This document shows positions 52,901-60,701 of a stretch of 64,000 nucleotides of DNA, one piece after another. The notes under the pieces are model-generated. The model was not told where the DNA came from. It saw only the letters and a list, made by a program, of their open reading frames with translations, and did no database searches. Each line of letters begins with the position of its first letter. The first letter of the stretch is position 1. Where the stretch lies: contig JAVKDP010000065.1 of assembly GCA_040222185.1 (NCBI GenBank), positions 1 through 64,000 on the forward strand, in the 5' to 3' direction. The translations under genes were made by a program, and so were the position numbers. Source of the DNA: JAVKDP01 sp040222185 (GTDB lineage Bacteria; Bacteroidota; Rhodothermia; Balneolales; Balneolaceae).

Positions 52901-53911
52901 ATGAAACGCTCACTTCTCCTACTCTCTTTTTTTGTATTTGGAAGCCTTTTGGCTACCGGACAAGAACCAACATTCAGCCTTCCTTTTTTAAAAGTTGAGG
53001 GTAATAAATTTGTAAGTGAAGAAGGTGATACTGTTATCCTTCGTGGTGTTTCTTTCTCTGATCCGGATAAGCTTGAAAAAGAAGGACAATGGAATAAGGC
53101 ATACTTCGCTAAAGCTAAAGAGTGGGGATCTAATGTAGTTCGTTTTCCGGTTCACCCAAGAGCGTGGAGAGAAAGAGGAGAAACGGCTTACCTGGAATTA
53201 ATTGATCAGGGTGTTGCCTGGGCGAATGAGTTAGAATTGTATATAATCATAGACTGGCACTCTATTGGAAATCTTAGAACAGAGCTTTTTCAGCACCCGA
53301 TGTATAACACATCTATGACAGAAACACTCCGCTTCTGGCAAACTATTTCAACCCGATACAGGAATAATCCGGTGATAGCATTTTACGAGGTTTTCAATGA
53401 GCCAACCCGATATAATGGTACACTTGGCAGAATGACATGGGATGAATACAAAGAACTTATGGAAGAGATTATTTACGTGATTTATGCTCATGATGAAAAC
53501 GTAATTCCAATCGTAGGAGGGTTTAACTGGGCATACGATTTAACGAATGTGCGAGAGAACCCAATTGATGCAGAAGGAATAGCCTATGTATCTCATCCTT
53601 ACCCTCAAAAAAGGGAGCAACCGTGGGAAGAAAAGTGGGAAGAAGACTGGGGTTTTGTGGCTGATACTTACCCAATGATTGCTACTGAGTTTGGCTTCAT
53701 GGCTGAAGATGGCCCTGGAGCTCATATTCCCGTAATCGGTGATGAGGTATACGGAGAGGCTATCATTAACTATTTCGAGAAAAAAGGAATTTCCTGGACA
53801 GCCTGGGTTTTTGATCCTGTGTGGTCACCCCAGCTTTTTAGAACATGGGATTTTATACCTACAAGGCAAGGCACATTCTTTAGAGATAAAATGCTCGAAT
53901 TGAATAAATAA
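52901..53911 (+). CDS. Secreted glycoside hydrolase family 5 (endoglucanase/mannanase type)
   Basis: A signal peptide (LLLSFFVFGSLLATGQ) precedes a GH5 barrel. Catalytic acid/base E167 is in EVFNEP and nucleophile E263 in MIATEFGF; WHSIGN and VRFPVHP are also standard motifs. Length 336 shows a single catalytic domain with no carbohydrate-binding module or dockerin. The substrate (cellulose, mannan or xyloglucan) cannot be read. It sits 12 bp before the convergent oxidoreductase subunit gene and about 80 bp after the protease gene. Confidence 0.92.
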   Translation: MKRSLLLLSFFVFGSLLATGQEPTFSLPFLKVEGNKFVSEEGDTVILRGVSFSDPDKLEKEGQWNKAYFAKAKEWGSNVVRFPVHPRAWRERGETAYLELIDQGVAWANELELYIIIDWHSIGNLRTELFQHPMYNTSMTETLRFWQTISTRYRNNPVIAFYEVFNEPTRYNGTLGRMTWDEYKELMEEIIYVIYAHDENVIPIVGGFNWAYDLTNVRENPIDAEGIAYVSHPYPQKREQPWEEKWEEDWGFVADTYPMIATEFGFMAEDGPGAHIPVIGDEVYGEAIINYFEKKGISWTAWVFDPVWSPQLFRTWDFIPTRQGTFFRDKMLELNK

Positions 53912-53922
53912 CTAATACTCAC

Positions 53923-54510
53923 TTAACTGTTTGAGTGGAACCGGGCTTTATTGTTGGCTTCCCAAATAGCGGTATTAGGAAACATGAACTTATCGCCTGT
54001 TTTATAATCTACGCTCGGATCATAATATCCGGGAACGGGCGCATTTATAAAGAGTTCATTTGCGCAAACTTCTGAAGTCAGGTATCCCCAGATAGTAAGC
54101 TGTTTAACCATCAGGTAGTAATGCATATCAGAAGTTGCTCCAGCTTCTTTCTCCAGGTCTAAAACGAAGTCAGTTTTTTCTTGCGTAGAAAGTTGCTCAA
54201 AGTTTTTTGACTCTAACAGGTCAACTCCTTCAAGAAATTGCTTTTGCTCCTCTTCATTATAAAAATCAGAAACGATGTTGTTCATGAAATCACCAACATT
54301 GGCAGCTTTGGCACCGGCGCTATCAGAAGTAGTTGGTATAATTATTTCGGCTATGTCATTTAGCAGAGATATTTGATCATTATCTAATATTCCATTTGTG
54401 CTCGTGCCCCTTGGAGAACACCCGCTTAAGAAGGCTTCTGCTCCAAAGATGACGCCTCCTACAAATAAACCTAACCTGGAAAGAGCTTCTTTTCTACTAA
54501 TGAAATCCAT
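53923..54510 (-). CDS. Gluconate 2-dehydrogenase subunit 3-family lipoprotein
   Basis: Residues 1-30 carry a Tat-like lead with one arginine replaced (SRKEALSRLG, twin-arginine variant RK) and a lipobox-like LSGC at about position 31. The rest, 195 residues in all, matches the small subunit of membrane-bound sugar dehydrogenases (LLNDIAEIIIPTTSDSAGAKAANV, key IIPTTSDSPGA-like). It stabilises or chaperones the flavin subunit and may help its export. The start overlaps the GMC oxidoreductase stop by one base (TAATG), the usual coupling for this pair. Confidence 0.88.
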   Translation of the reverse strand: MDFISRKEALSRLGLFVGGVIFGAEAFLSGCSPRGTSTNGILDNDQISLLNDIAEIIIPTTSDSAGAKAANVGDFMNNIVSDFYNEEEQKQFLEGVDLLESKNFEQLSTQEKTDFVLDLEKEAGATSDMHYYLMVKQLTIWGYLTSEVCANELFINAPVPGYYDPSVDYKTGDKFMFPNTAIWEANNKARFHSNS

Positions 54511-56216
54511 TACAGTGCTCCTTTTTTAAGTTGTTTAAAGGCATAATCAGATGCTCTTGCAGTCATTGCCATAAAAGTTATAGATGGATTTTGACAGGCT
54601 GCTGAAGCCATCGCAGAACCATCGGCAACAAACACATTTTTGACAGCATGCATCTGGTTCCAGCCATTCAGCATTGAGGTTTTAGGGTCTTTACCCATTT
54701 GGCATCCACCCATTTCATGAATATCCAGACCTGGGGCCTGGTTTGAGTCCGAAACCTGGATGTTTTTAACTCCTGCTGCTTCAAGAATTTCAGCACCAGT
54801 CACCTTTATATCCTCACACATTTTTTCTTCATTCTCAGAATAGCTTATATCTATTTCAATAAGCGGAATTCCCCATTGATCAGTTTCGGTTTCACTAAGC
54901 GAAACCTTATTTTCAAAGCGAGGCAAGACTTCTCCCATCCCGGTCATTCCAACACCCCAGCCTCCAAGCTCCGAAAGTTGTTCTTTTAAATCCGAACCAA
55001 TGGGCTGTTTATTCGGATCCATCTTTCCAACTCCTCTGTTCGACCACATTCCAAATGAATATCCTCGTAAAAAGTCCTTTTGAATATCGTTTCCAATATT
55101 TCGAAATCTTGGGATGTATAATCCAGTAGGTTTTCGTCCAAAGAAGTATTTATCCTCGAACCCGTCAAGCTCACCCCGAACCCTAATCCGATAATTATGG
55201 AAAGTCAGGTAACGTCCCAGGCTGCCGCTGTCATTTCCAATACCATTTGGGAATCGCTCAGATTTCGAGTTCATCATAAGGAGCAAGGAGTTTATAGCTC
55301 CTGCATTTACCATTATTACATCAGCTGTATACTCAATTACCTCTTTGGTGTTCGTATCAATAACCCTTACACCGGTTGCTTTGCCATGGTTTTCATCGTA
55401 CATGATTTCCTGTACCACAGAGAAAGGTCTCAATGTCATGTTACCAGTAGCGGCGGCAGCAGGAATGGTCACAGAGTTTGCGCTAAAATAGCCACCATAT
55501 GGGCATCCCCTTTCACATCGGCTTCGGTACATGCACACTCTACCATTATGAGGGCGGGAAAGATTAGCTACCCGTGCAAAAATCACATGACGGTCTTTAA
55601 ATCGGGATTCAACATTCTTCTTAAGGTGTTTTTCTACATCAGTAAATTCCATAGGCGGAAGAAACTCTCCATCAGGAACAGCTTCCAAACCATCCTTATT
55701 CCCACTAATACCAGCGTATCGTTCAACATGGGAATACCACGGTGCTAAATCATCATACCGGATAGGCCAGTCCACACCATGTCCGTCCTTCGAGTTTGCT
55801 TCAAAATCAAACCGGGCCCAGCGCTGTACATGCCGTGCCCACATTAAAGACTTTCCACCAACCTGGTAACCACGAATCCAATCGAAAGGCTTTTTCTGGA
55901 TGTACGGATGTTCATCATCAAGTACAAAATGTTGAGTAGTTGCTTCTCTGAAAGCATAACACTTGCTTACGATAGGATTTTCTTTAGCAATAGAAGGGTG
56001 AATGGTATTTCTATATGGGAATTCCCAAAGCTCTTTTGTTGCTGTGGTATAATCCTTTATATGCTCTATGTTTCTGCCCCTTTCCAGCACCAAGGTTTTG
56101 AGGCCTTTCTCACAAAATTCTTTGGCAGCCCAGCTGCCCGACATGCCGGCACCAATTACAATGGCATCAAAATGGTTTGCCTTTTTTGCCTTAATATTTA
56201 GATTCGTGGAGTTCAT
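54510..56216 (-). CDS. GMC-family flavin oxidoreductase (sugar dehydrogenase large subunit)
   Basis: The FAD site GAGMSG is at 22-27 and the end of the strand at LVLERGR. The GMC signature region (VGGKSLMWARHVQRW) and C-terminal catalytic His/Asn pair (LDIHEMGG and ACQNPSITFM) are present. It belongs to the branch that oxidises gluconate, sorbose or other sugars with quinone or cytochrome as acceptor. Four cysteines in CMYRSRCERGCPYG (about residue 235) look like a metal or disulfide cluster. No signal peptide is visible, so it probably exits by riding with the small subunit. Divergent from lacI. Confidence 0.9.
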   Translation of the reverse strand: MNSTNLNIKAKKANHFDAIVIGAGMSGSWAAKEFCEKGLKTLVLERGRNIEHIKDYTTATKELWEFPYRNTIHPSIAKENPIVSKCYAFREATTQHFVLDDEHPYIQKKPFDWIRGYQVGGKSLMWARHVQRWARFDFEANSKDGHGVDWPIRYDDLAPWYSHVERYAGISGNKDGLEAVPDGEFLPPMEFTDVEKHLKKNVESRFKDRHVIFARVANLSRPHNGRVCMYRSRCERGCPYGGYFSANSVTIPAAAATGNMTLRPFSVVQEIMYDENHGKATGVRVIDTNTKEVIEYTADVIMVNAGAINSLLLMMNSKSERFPNGIGNDSGSLGRYLTFHNYRIRVRGELDGFEDKYFFGRKPTGLYIPRFRNIGNDIQKDFLRGYSFGMWSNRGVGKMDPNKQPIGSDLKEQLSELGGWGVGMTGMGEVLPRFENKVSLSETETDQWGIPLIEIDISYSENEEKMCEDIKVTGAEILEAAGVKNIQVSDSNQAPGLDIHEMGGCQMGKDPKTSMLNGWNQMHAVKNVFVADGSAMASAACQNPSITFMAMTARASDYAFKQLKKGAL

Positions 56217-56306
56217 TAGGGAAGTTTCCTGTACAGTTCTTATGAATAGCTTGCAATCGATTTAATAGATTCCATGGTCATGACATAATATAACGATGAG
56301 AGTTAG

Positions 56307-56331
56307 AATTACTAAATTCAATTTAGTAATT
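56307..56331. promoter_or_regulatory. 25-bp perfect dyad in the GMC/lacI divergent gap
   Basis: AATTACTAAATT and AATTTAGTAATT form a perfect 12-bp inverted repeat around one central C. It lies 91 bp before the GMC start (56216) and overlaps a TTTG-N16-TAAATTG promoter-like element reading on the minus strand. It fits an operator for GMC/subunit-3 expression. It is unlike the 19-bp LacI site nearby, so a different regulator is likely. Low base complexity means chance is not excluded. Confidence 0.45.
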
Positions 56332-56460
56332 ATGAATTCAAAGCTGTTATCCAGTTAAACATATGTTATTTATTTCTTTAGATGACGCGATTTGTTTCGC
56401 GAAAAAGTATTCTAAGATATCAAGCCAAAATCGGAAAGCAATTAAAGATTGATTTTCACT

Positions 56461-56468
56461 TAAATTTG
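56461..56468 (+). promoter_or_regulatory. TAnnTTTG element of lacI
   Basis: TAAATTTG matches the Bacteroidota -7 consensus exactly; its last three bases start operator O1. I do not see a good -33 TTTG at the standard distance. Confidence 0.4.
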
Positions 56469-56484
56469 TGCAAAATTTGCTCAA
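56466..56484. promoter_or_regulatory. Putative LacI operator O1 (autoregulatory)
   Basis: TTGTGCAAAATTTGCTCAA is a 19-bp palindrome with one mismatched pair (4/16) around a central A. It starts inside the TAAATTTG element and ends 16 bp before the lacI ATG, a placement expected for autorepression. Confidence 0.65.
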
Positions 56485-56500
56485 CTTTTTAAGCACCAAA

Positions 56501-57511
56501 ATGAAGATCACTTTAAAAGATATAGCCAGCGATACTGGCTTTTCGGTTTCAACAATTTCCAGGGCGGTACGCGGAGAAGGCCGCATCTCTGAAGACAACA
56601 GAAGAAAGATTCTTGCTAGCGCACACAAACTGGGCTATCCCCTTCCGGTACATGGGCGTATGATTCCTGATAACCTCCCGCCATACATTGCTTTAATTAC
56701 CCAGTTCAGAGTTGGTGAATTCTATTCTTCTTTTACCGTTGGGTTTATGGAAGCGGCACATAAAAAAGGAGTGACTCTTAGTGTTTTCTGTATTGAGCAT
56801 GATCCGGGTTCTATAAGCACTTTGATTGAACGTTTGCGCTCAATAGGCTACAGCGCAGCTGTACTTTTTGTGCCGGAGCTAAAGGAAGATGAATACAAGC
56901 ATGTTCTTCATTCTACACCAAGCGACTTTCCAATTATCTCGTGTTCAAATATAGATAACTCAATTCTGGATACTGTAACATTTGATGCCTACCAGGGTGC
57001 AACACTTGTTGCAAGACATTTCCATAGCGAAGGGTACCAAAAGCTTGGAATGATTGAAGGGCCCTCTGAAATGCCGGAATCAAGATTCAGAACAAATGGT
57101 TTTACTGACTATATCACACACGTAGCAGAAGAACAAATGATATGGACTTACCGCGGTGATTATACATTGGAGTCAGGTGTAGCATCGTTTAAAGAGTTTG
57201 AGAAATTAACTGTGAAACCAGAAGCTATATTTGCAGCAAATGATGCAATGGCTGTTGGCTTTATGGAAGCAGCCCGAGAATCAGGATACAAGATTCCCCA
57301 GGATATTGCTTTGGCTGGCTATGATAATCTGCCTCTCTGCCAAAATCATTATCCAAAAATTACATCGGTTAATACCGACTATAGCAGGCTGGCAGAAAAC
57401 ACTATAGATAACCTGCTTTCTAGAAGAGAAAACCCTAATAATCACCAGGGAATAGTAAGTATGGTACCGGTGACCCTGGCGATTCGAGACTCGAGTATTA
57501 GGCAAAAGTAA
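56501..57511 (+). CDS. LacI-family transcriptional regulator of the xylose genes
   Basis: An N-terminal HTH (LKDIASDTGFSVSTISRAVRG, key DIAxxxGxSxxTxSR) is followed by the linker-hinge (KILASAHKLGYPLP) and a periplasmic-binding-protein-like effector domain (YIALITQFRVGEFYSSFTVG, AIFAANDAMAVGFMEAA, LAGYDNLPLCQNHYPKITSV, key residues). The frame extends upstream to GTG 56468, but ATG 56501 matches the family start. It is 336 residues. Effector probably xylose or a xylo-oligosaccharide, because xylB and xylA follow. Three 19-bp palindromes flank it. Confidence 0.9.
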   Translation: MKITLKDIASDTGFSVSTISRAVRGEGRISEDNRRKILASAHKLGYPLPVHGRMIPDNLPPYIALITQFRVGEFYSSFTVGFMEAAHKKGVTLSVFCIEHDPGSISTLIERLRSIGYSAAVLFVPELKEDEYKHVLHSTPSDFPIISCSNIDNSILDTVTFDAYQGATLVARHFHSEGYQKLGMIEGPSEMPESRFRTNGFTDYITHVAEEQMIWTYRGDYTLESGVASFKEFEKLTVKPEAIFAANDAMAVGFMEAARESGYKIPQDIALAGYDNLPLCQNHYPKITSVNTDYSRLAENTIDNLLSRRENPNNHQGIVSMVPVTLAIRDSSIRQK

Positions 57512-57526
57512 AAGCCATTACTAACA

Positions 57527-57545
57527 TTGAGCAAAATTTACTCAA
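57527..57545. promoter_or_regulatory. Putative LacI operator O2
   Basis: TTGAGCAAAATTTACTCAA is a 19-bp palindrome with one mismatch pair (6/14) that matches O1 at 17 of 19 bases. It starts at the TTG of TAACATTG (57522-57529), a TAnnTTTG-like element with one mismatch. The same offset occurs at O1. Confidence 0.6.
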
Positions 57546-57547
57546 AA

Positions 57548-57566
57548 TTAAGAAAATTTTGCTCAA
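57548..57566. promoter_or_regulatory. Putative LacI operator O3 (degenerate)
   Basis: TTAAGAAAATTTTGCTCAA is a weaker copy; the right half (GCTCAA) is intact. Its centre is 21 bp, two helical turns, from the centre of O2, so both dimers would lie on one DNA face. Confidence 0.45.
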
Positions 57567-57629
57567 ACAGGGTTTCTTTTTTCTCCCCATTTAGATATAC
57601 TAGGTTCCTCTCGCCTATTAGGTAGAGAA

Positions 57630-57737
57630 ATGCTGATCAATCTGCTAGTATGGTTGGGAATCTCAGGCTTTTTGATGCTTGACTTCATTAGTTTTCTTGA
57701 TCGGTTTAAAATTGATATCAGGGCAAATGCCCGTTAG
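57630..57737 (+). CDS. Candidate 35-residue hydrophobic microprotein before xylB
   Basis: ATG 57630 is preceded by AGGTAGAG at 57620-57627 and runs to TAG 57735-57737. The product begins MLINLLVWLGISGFLMLDFI and ends in a basic stretch (RFKIDIRANAR), so one membrane helix with a cytoplasmic tail is plausible. It lies between O2/O3 and xylB. Alternatively it is non-coding leader or the relic of a transporter. Conservation would be decisive. Confidence 0.35.
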   Translation: MLINLLVWLGISGFLMLDFISFLDRFKIDIRANAR

Positions 57738-57757
57738 ATTTTAAAAGGATCAAACGT

Positions 57758-59257
57758 ATGTTTTTAGGAGTCGATCTTGGAAGTTCATCAATAAAGTTGT
57801 CTTTATTTGATGCTGAGAAAGGAAAGGTAATTTCATCTGTTACCCACCCTAAGGTAGAACTGCAGATTCATGCCCCTCAACAAGGCTGGGCAGAACAAGA
57901 TCCAAACTTGTGGTGGAGTAATTTTATAGAAGCATTTCATTTGCTAACTAAAAAAAGTGGAGTATCTCCATTTAGCATAAGGGCCATTGGAATTTCATAT
58001 CAAATGCATGGCCTGGTTTTGGTTGATAAAGACCTCGAAGTTTTAAGAGCCTCAATCATTTGGTGCGACAGCCGTGCTGTAGAAGTTGGTAACGAAGCTT
58101 TTAACTCATTGGGTGATGACTATTGTTTACCACACCTTCTGAATTCTCCCGGAAATTTTACAGCTTCCAAATTAGCCTGGGTAAAACAGAACGAGCCTGA
58201 TGTATATGCTAAGGCGTACAAGTTTATGCTACCGGGTGACTATATAGCCATGCGCTTAACCGGGAAAGTAACAACTACAGAAACGGGACTTTCTGAAGGA
58301 GTGTTCTGGGATTTTAAAGAGCGAAAAGTAAGCCGGAAGCTACTTGATGAATTTGGAATCTCGGAAGATTTGATCCCTGAAATTGTACCCGCTATTGGAG
58401 AAGGTGTACCTGTTCAAAAAAGCATTTGCGACGAACTTGGCTTTTCCAGTGATGTAAAAATAACATATAGAGGTGGGGATCAGCCTAATAACGCATTTTC
58501 TTTGAACGTACTGAAGCCAGGAGAAATAGCAGCTACAGCAGGAACTTCAGGTGTTATCTATGCAGTAACGGATAAAAATGCATACGATATAAAATCGAGG
58601 ATTAACTCATTTCTGCATGTAAATGATACACCAGATGCCGCTCGTAATGGTGTGTTAATCTGTATAAATGGTACCGGAATCTTATATAGCTGGCTCAAGA
58701 AATTATTGAATTCAGGCAACGGCAATATCGATTATGAAAACATGAACGATATGGTAAATGCTGTTCAGCCAGGTTCAGAAGGCCTTACCTGCCTTCCATT
58801 TGGAAATGGGGCTGAACGAATATTTGAAAACAGAATTGTAGGTTCGCATTTATTAAACCTGGATTTCAATCGCCATGAAACCAGCCACATACTTCGGGCA
58901 TCACTGGAAGGAATAGTATATGCGCTAAACCTGGGATTCGAAATGTTGGCAGACCTGGATATTTCCAGGAACACAATTAGAGCCGGTCATGCTAACCTGT
59001 TTTTGAGCAAATCATTTCGTGAAATCTTTGTAAACGTAACGGGCACCCGGCTGGAAATTTACGATACAGATGGAGCGGCAGGCGCTGCCAGAGGTTCTGC
59101 CCTTGGCTCAGGCTTTTATGCTACACCTGAAGAAGCTTTTTCTAACCTCGAAAGACTTGAAGTGATTGAGCCAGATGCAAAGCTGGTAGAAATTTATAAA
59201 AACCTGTTCAATGAGTGGCAGGGTACTATTGAAAAACACTCTTTTAACACAAAATAA
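57758..59257 (+). CDS. xylB: Xylulokinase
   Basis: XylB phosphorylates D-xylulose to xylulose-5-phosphate. Residues MFLGVDLGSSSIKLSLFD carry the FGGY phosphate-1 motif. Also seen are SYQMHGLVLVDK, IWCDSRAVEVG, RGGDQPNNAFSLNV, ATAGTSGVIYAVT and the adenosine motif SNLERLE-like end GAAGAARGSALGSGF. Length 499 agrees with the family (E. coli 484). The ATG is 191 bp after operator O3, with an AAAAGGATC lead. It is followed by xylA after 32 bp. Confidence 0.95.
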   Translation: MFLGVDLGSSSIKLSLFDAEKGKVISSVTHPKVELQIHAPQQGWAEQDPNLWWSNFIEAFHLLTKKSGVSPFSIRAIGISYQMHGLVLVDKDLEVLRASIIWCDSRAVEVGNEAFNSLGDDYCLPHLLNSPGNFTASKLAWVKQNEPDVYAKAYKFMLPGDYIAMRLTGKVTTTETGLSEGVFWDFKERKVSRKLLDEFGISEDLIPEIVPAIGEGVPVQKSICDELGFSSDVKITYRGGDQPNNAFSLNVLKPGEIAATAGTSGVIYAVTDKNAYDIKSRINSFLHVNDTPDAARNGVLICINGTGILYSWLKKLLNSGNGNIDYENMNDMVNAVQPGSEGLTCLPFGNGAERIFENRIVGSHLLNLDFNRHETSHILRASLEGIVYALNLGFEMLADLDISRNTIRAGHANLFLSKSFREIFVNVTGTRLEIYDTDGAAGAARGSALGSGFYATPEEAFSNLERLEVIEPDAKLVEIYKNLFNEWQGTIEKHSFNTK

Positions 59258-59289
59258 GGGACTAATTAGCCCTAAACATAATTATAGCT

Positions 59290-60618
59290 ATGGAAGTACT
59301 ACTTGGAGATAAAGAATATTTCAAAGGAATTGGTAAGATCAATTTTGAAGGGAAAGAATCCGATAACCCGCTAGCATTCAAATACTACGACGCCAATAAA
59401 GTTGTTGCTGGTAAAACAATGAATGAGCATTTCAAGTTTGCAGTGGCCTACTGGCACACACTTACAGGCACTGGCGGTGATCCATTTGGGCCAGGTACGA
59501 AGAACTTTCCATGGGCTGTAAATAGTGATCCGTATCAAAATGCTAAAGATAAAATGGATGCGGCTTTTGAGTTTATTACCAAGCTGGGCGTTGATTATTA
59601 TTGCTTCCATGACTTCGATTTAATTGATGAAGGAGATACACTTGAAGAGTCTGAAAAAAGACTGGATTTCATCACTGATTATGCCAAAGAGAAACAATCA
59701 GCTTCTGGAGTTAAACTGCTTTGGGGAACTGCAAACTGCTTTAGCAACCCGAGATATATGAACGGCGCTGCAACGAATCCTGAATTTGATGTGGTTGCTT
59801 TTGCGGGAGCACAGGTTAAAAATGCTCTTGATGCTACTATTAAACTAGGTGGTGAAAACTATGTTTTCTGGGGCGGTCGTGAAGGGTACATGTCGCTGCT
59901 GAATACTCAAATGGGTCGTGAAGTTGATCATTTTGCAAAGTTCCTTCATATGGCCAGAGACTATGCACGCGCTCAGGGTTTCAAAGGAACGTTCTTTATT
60001 GAGCCAAAGCCAATGGAGCCGTCTAAGCACCAGTATGATTTTGACTCTGCAACGGTTCTGGGATTTTTAACAAAGTACGATCTGCTGGATGACTTCAAAT
60101 TAAATATAGAAGTAAACCACGCTACTCTGGCTCAGCACACTTTTGAGCATGAACTACAGGTAGCCGCAGATAACGGTCTATTAGGTAGTATTGACGCAAA
60201 TCGCGGAGACTATCAAAATGGATGGGATACCGATCAGTTTCCAGTTGATGTATTTGAAATCACACAGGCGATGTTGGTAATTTTGCAAAGTGGTGGAATT
60301 CAAGGTGGCGGAATAAACTTTGATGCTAAAACCCGTCGAAATTCAACAGACCTTATTGATCTTTTCCATGCTCATATTGGTGGAATGGATGTATTTGCCC
60401 GTTCACTTATGGCTGCTGATGCAATTCTCCAGAAATCGAAGTTCAAAGCAATGCGAACTGAGCGGTACAGCTCTTTCGACTCAGGCGCTGGTAAAGCTTT
60501 TGAGGAAGGAAACTCTACTCTTGAGGATCTTCACGCTCATGCGAAAGGCAACCAGGATATTGAGCAAAAAAGTGGAAAGCAGGAACTTTACGAGAACATC
60601 GTAAACCAGTTTATCTAA
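59290..60618 (+). CDS. xylA: Xylose isomerase
   Basis: XylA isomerises D-xylose to D-xylulose. Seen are WHTLTGTGGDPFG, catalytic H107 in YYCFHDFDLIDEG with D110, ANCFSNPRYMNGAATNP, YVFWGGREGYMSLLNT and the metal ligands in LNIEVNHATLAQHTFEHEL (key residues) and SIDANRGDYQNGWDTDQFP (Asp/Asn/Asp). Length 442 is the class II form, typical of Bacteroidota. The gene ends before a clear terminator at 60630. Confidence 0.97.
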   Translation: MEVLLGDKEYFKGIGKINFEGKESDNPLAFKYYDANKVVAGKTMNEHFKFAVAYWHTLTGTGGDPFGPGTKNFPWAVNSDPYQNAKDKMDAAFEFITKLGVDYYCFHDFDLIDEGDTLEESEKRLDFITDYAKEKQSASGVKLLWGTANCFSNPRYMNGAATNPEFDVVAFAGAQVKNALDATIKLGGENYVFWGGREGYMSLLNTQMGREVDHFAKFLHMARDYARAQGFKGTFFIEPKPMEPSKHQYDFDSATVLGFLTKYDLLDDFKLNIEVNHATLAQHTFEHELQVAADNGLLGSIDANRGDYQNGWDTDQFPVDVFEITQAMLVILQSGGIQGGGINFDAKTRRNSTDLIDLFHAHIGGMDVFARSLMAADAILQKSKFKAMRTERYSSFDSGAGKAFEEGNSTLEDLHAHAKGNQDIEQKSGKQELYENIVNQFI

Positions 60619-60629
60619 AGACGAACTTG

Positions 60630-60675
60630 AAAACCTGTTTCATGGGTATCTCAATACTTGGAAACAGGTTTTTTT
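60630..60675 (+). terminator. Rho-independent terminator after xylA
   Basis: AAAACCTGTTTC (60630-60641) pairs perfectly with GAAACAGGTTTT (60661-60672), a 12-bp stem around a 19-nt loop, and the right arm runs into a stretch of T. It closes the xylBA transcript and rules out start positions at 60627 for the next gene. Confidence 0.8.
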
Positions 60676-60701
60676 ATCTCTACCACAAAACAATTTGCTA
60701 T

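Noticed and set aside
56468..56500. GTG start of the LacI gene
   Set aside because: It falls inside operator O1; ATG 56501 matches the family start.
60627..60701. Start of the xylanase at 60627
   Set aside because: It lies inside the xylA terminator and spoils the lipoprotein signal; ATG 60702 is better.
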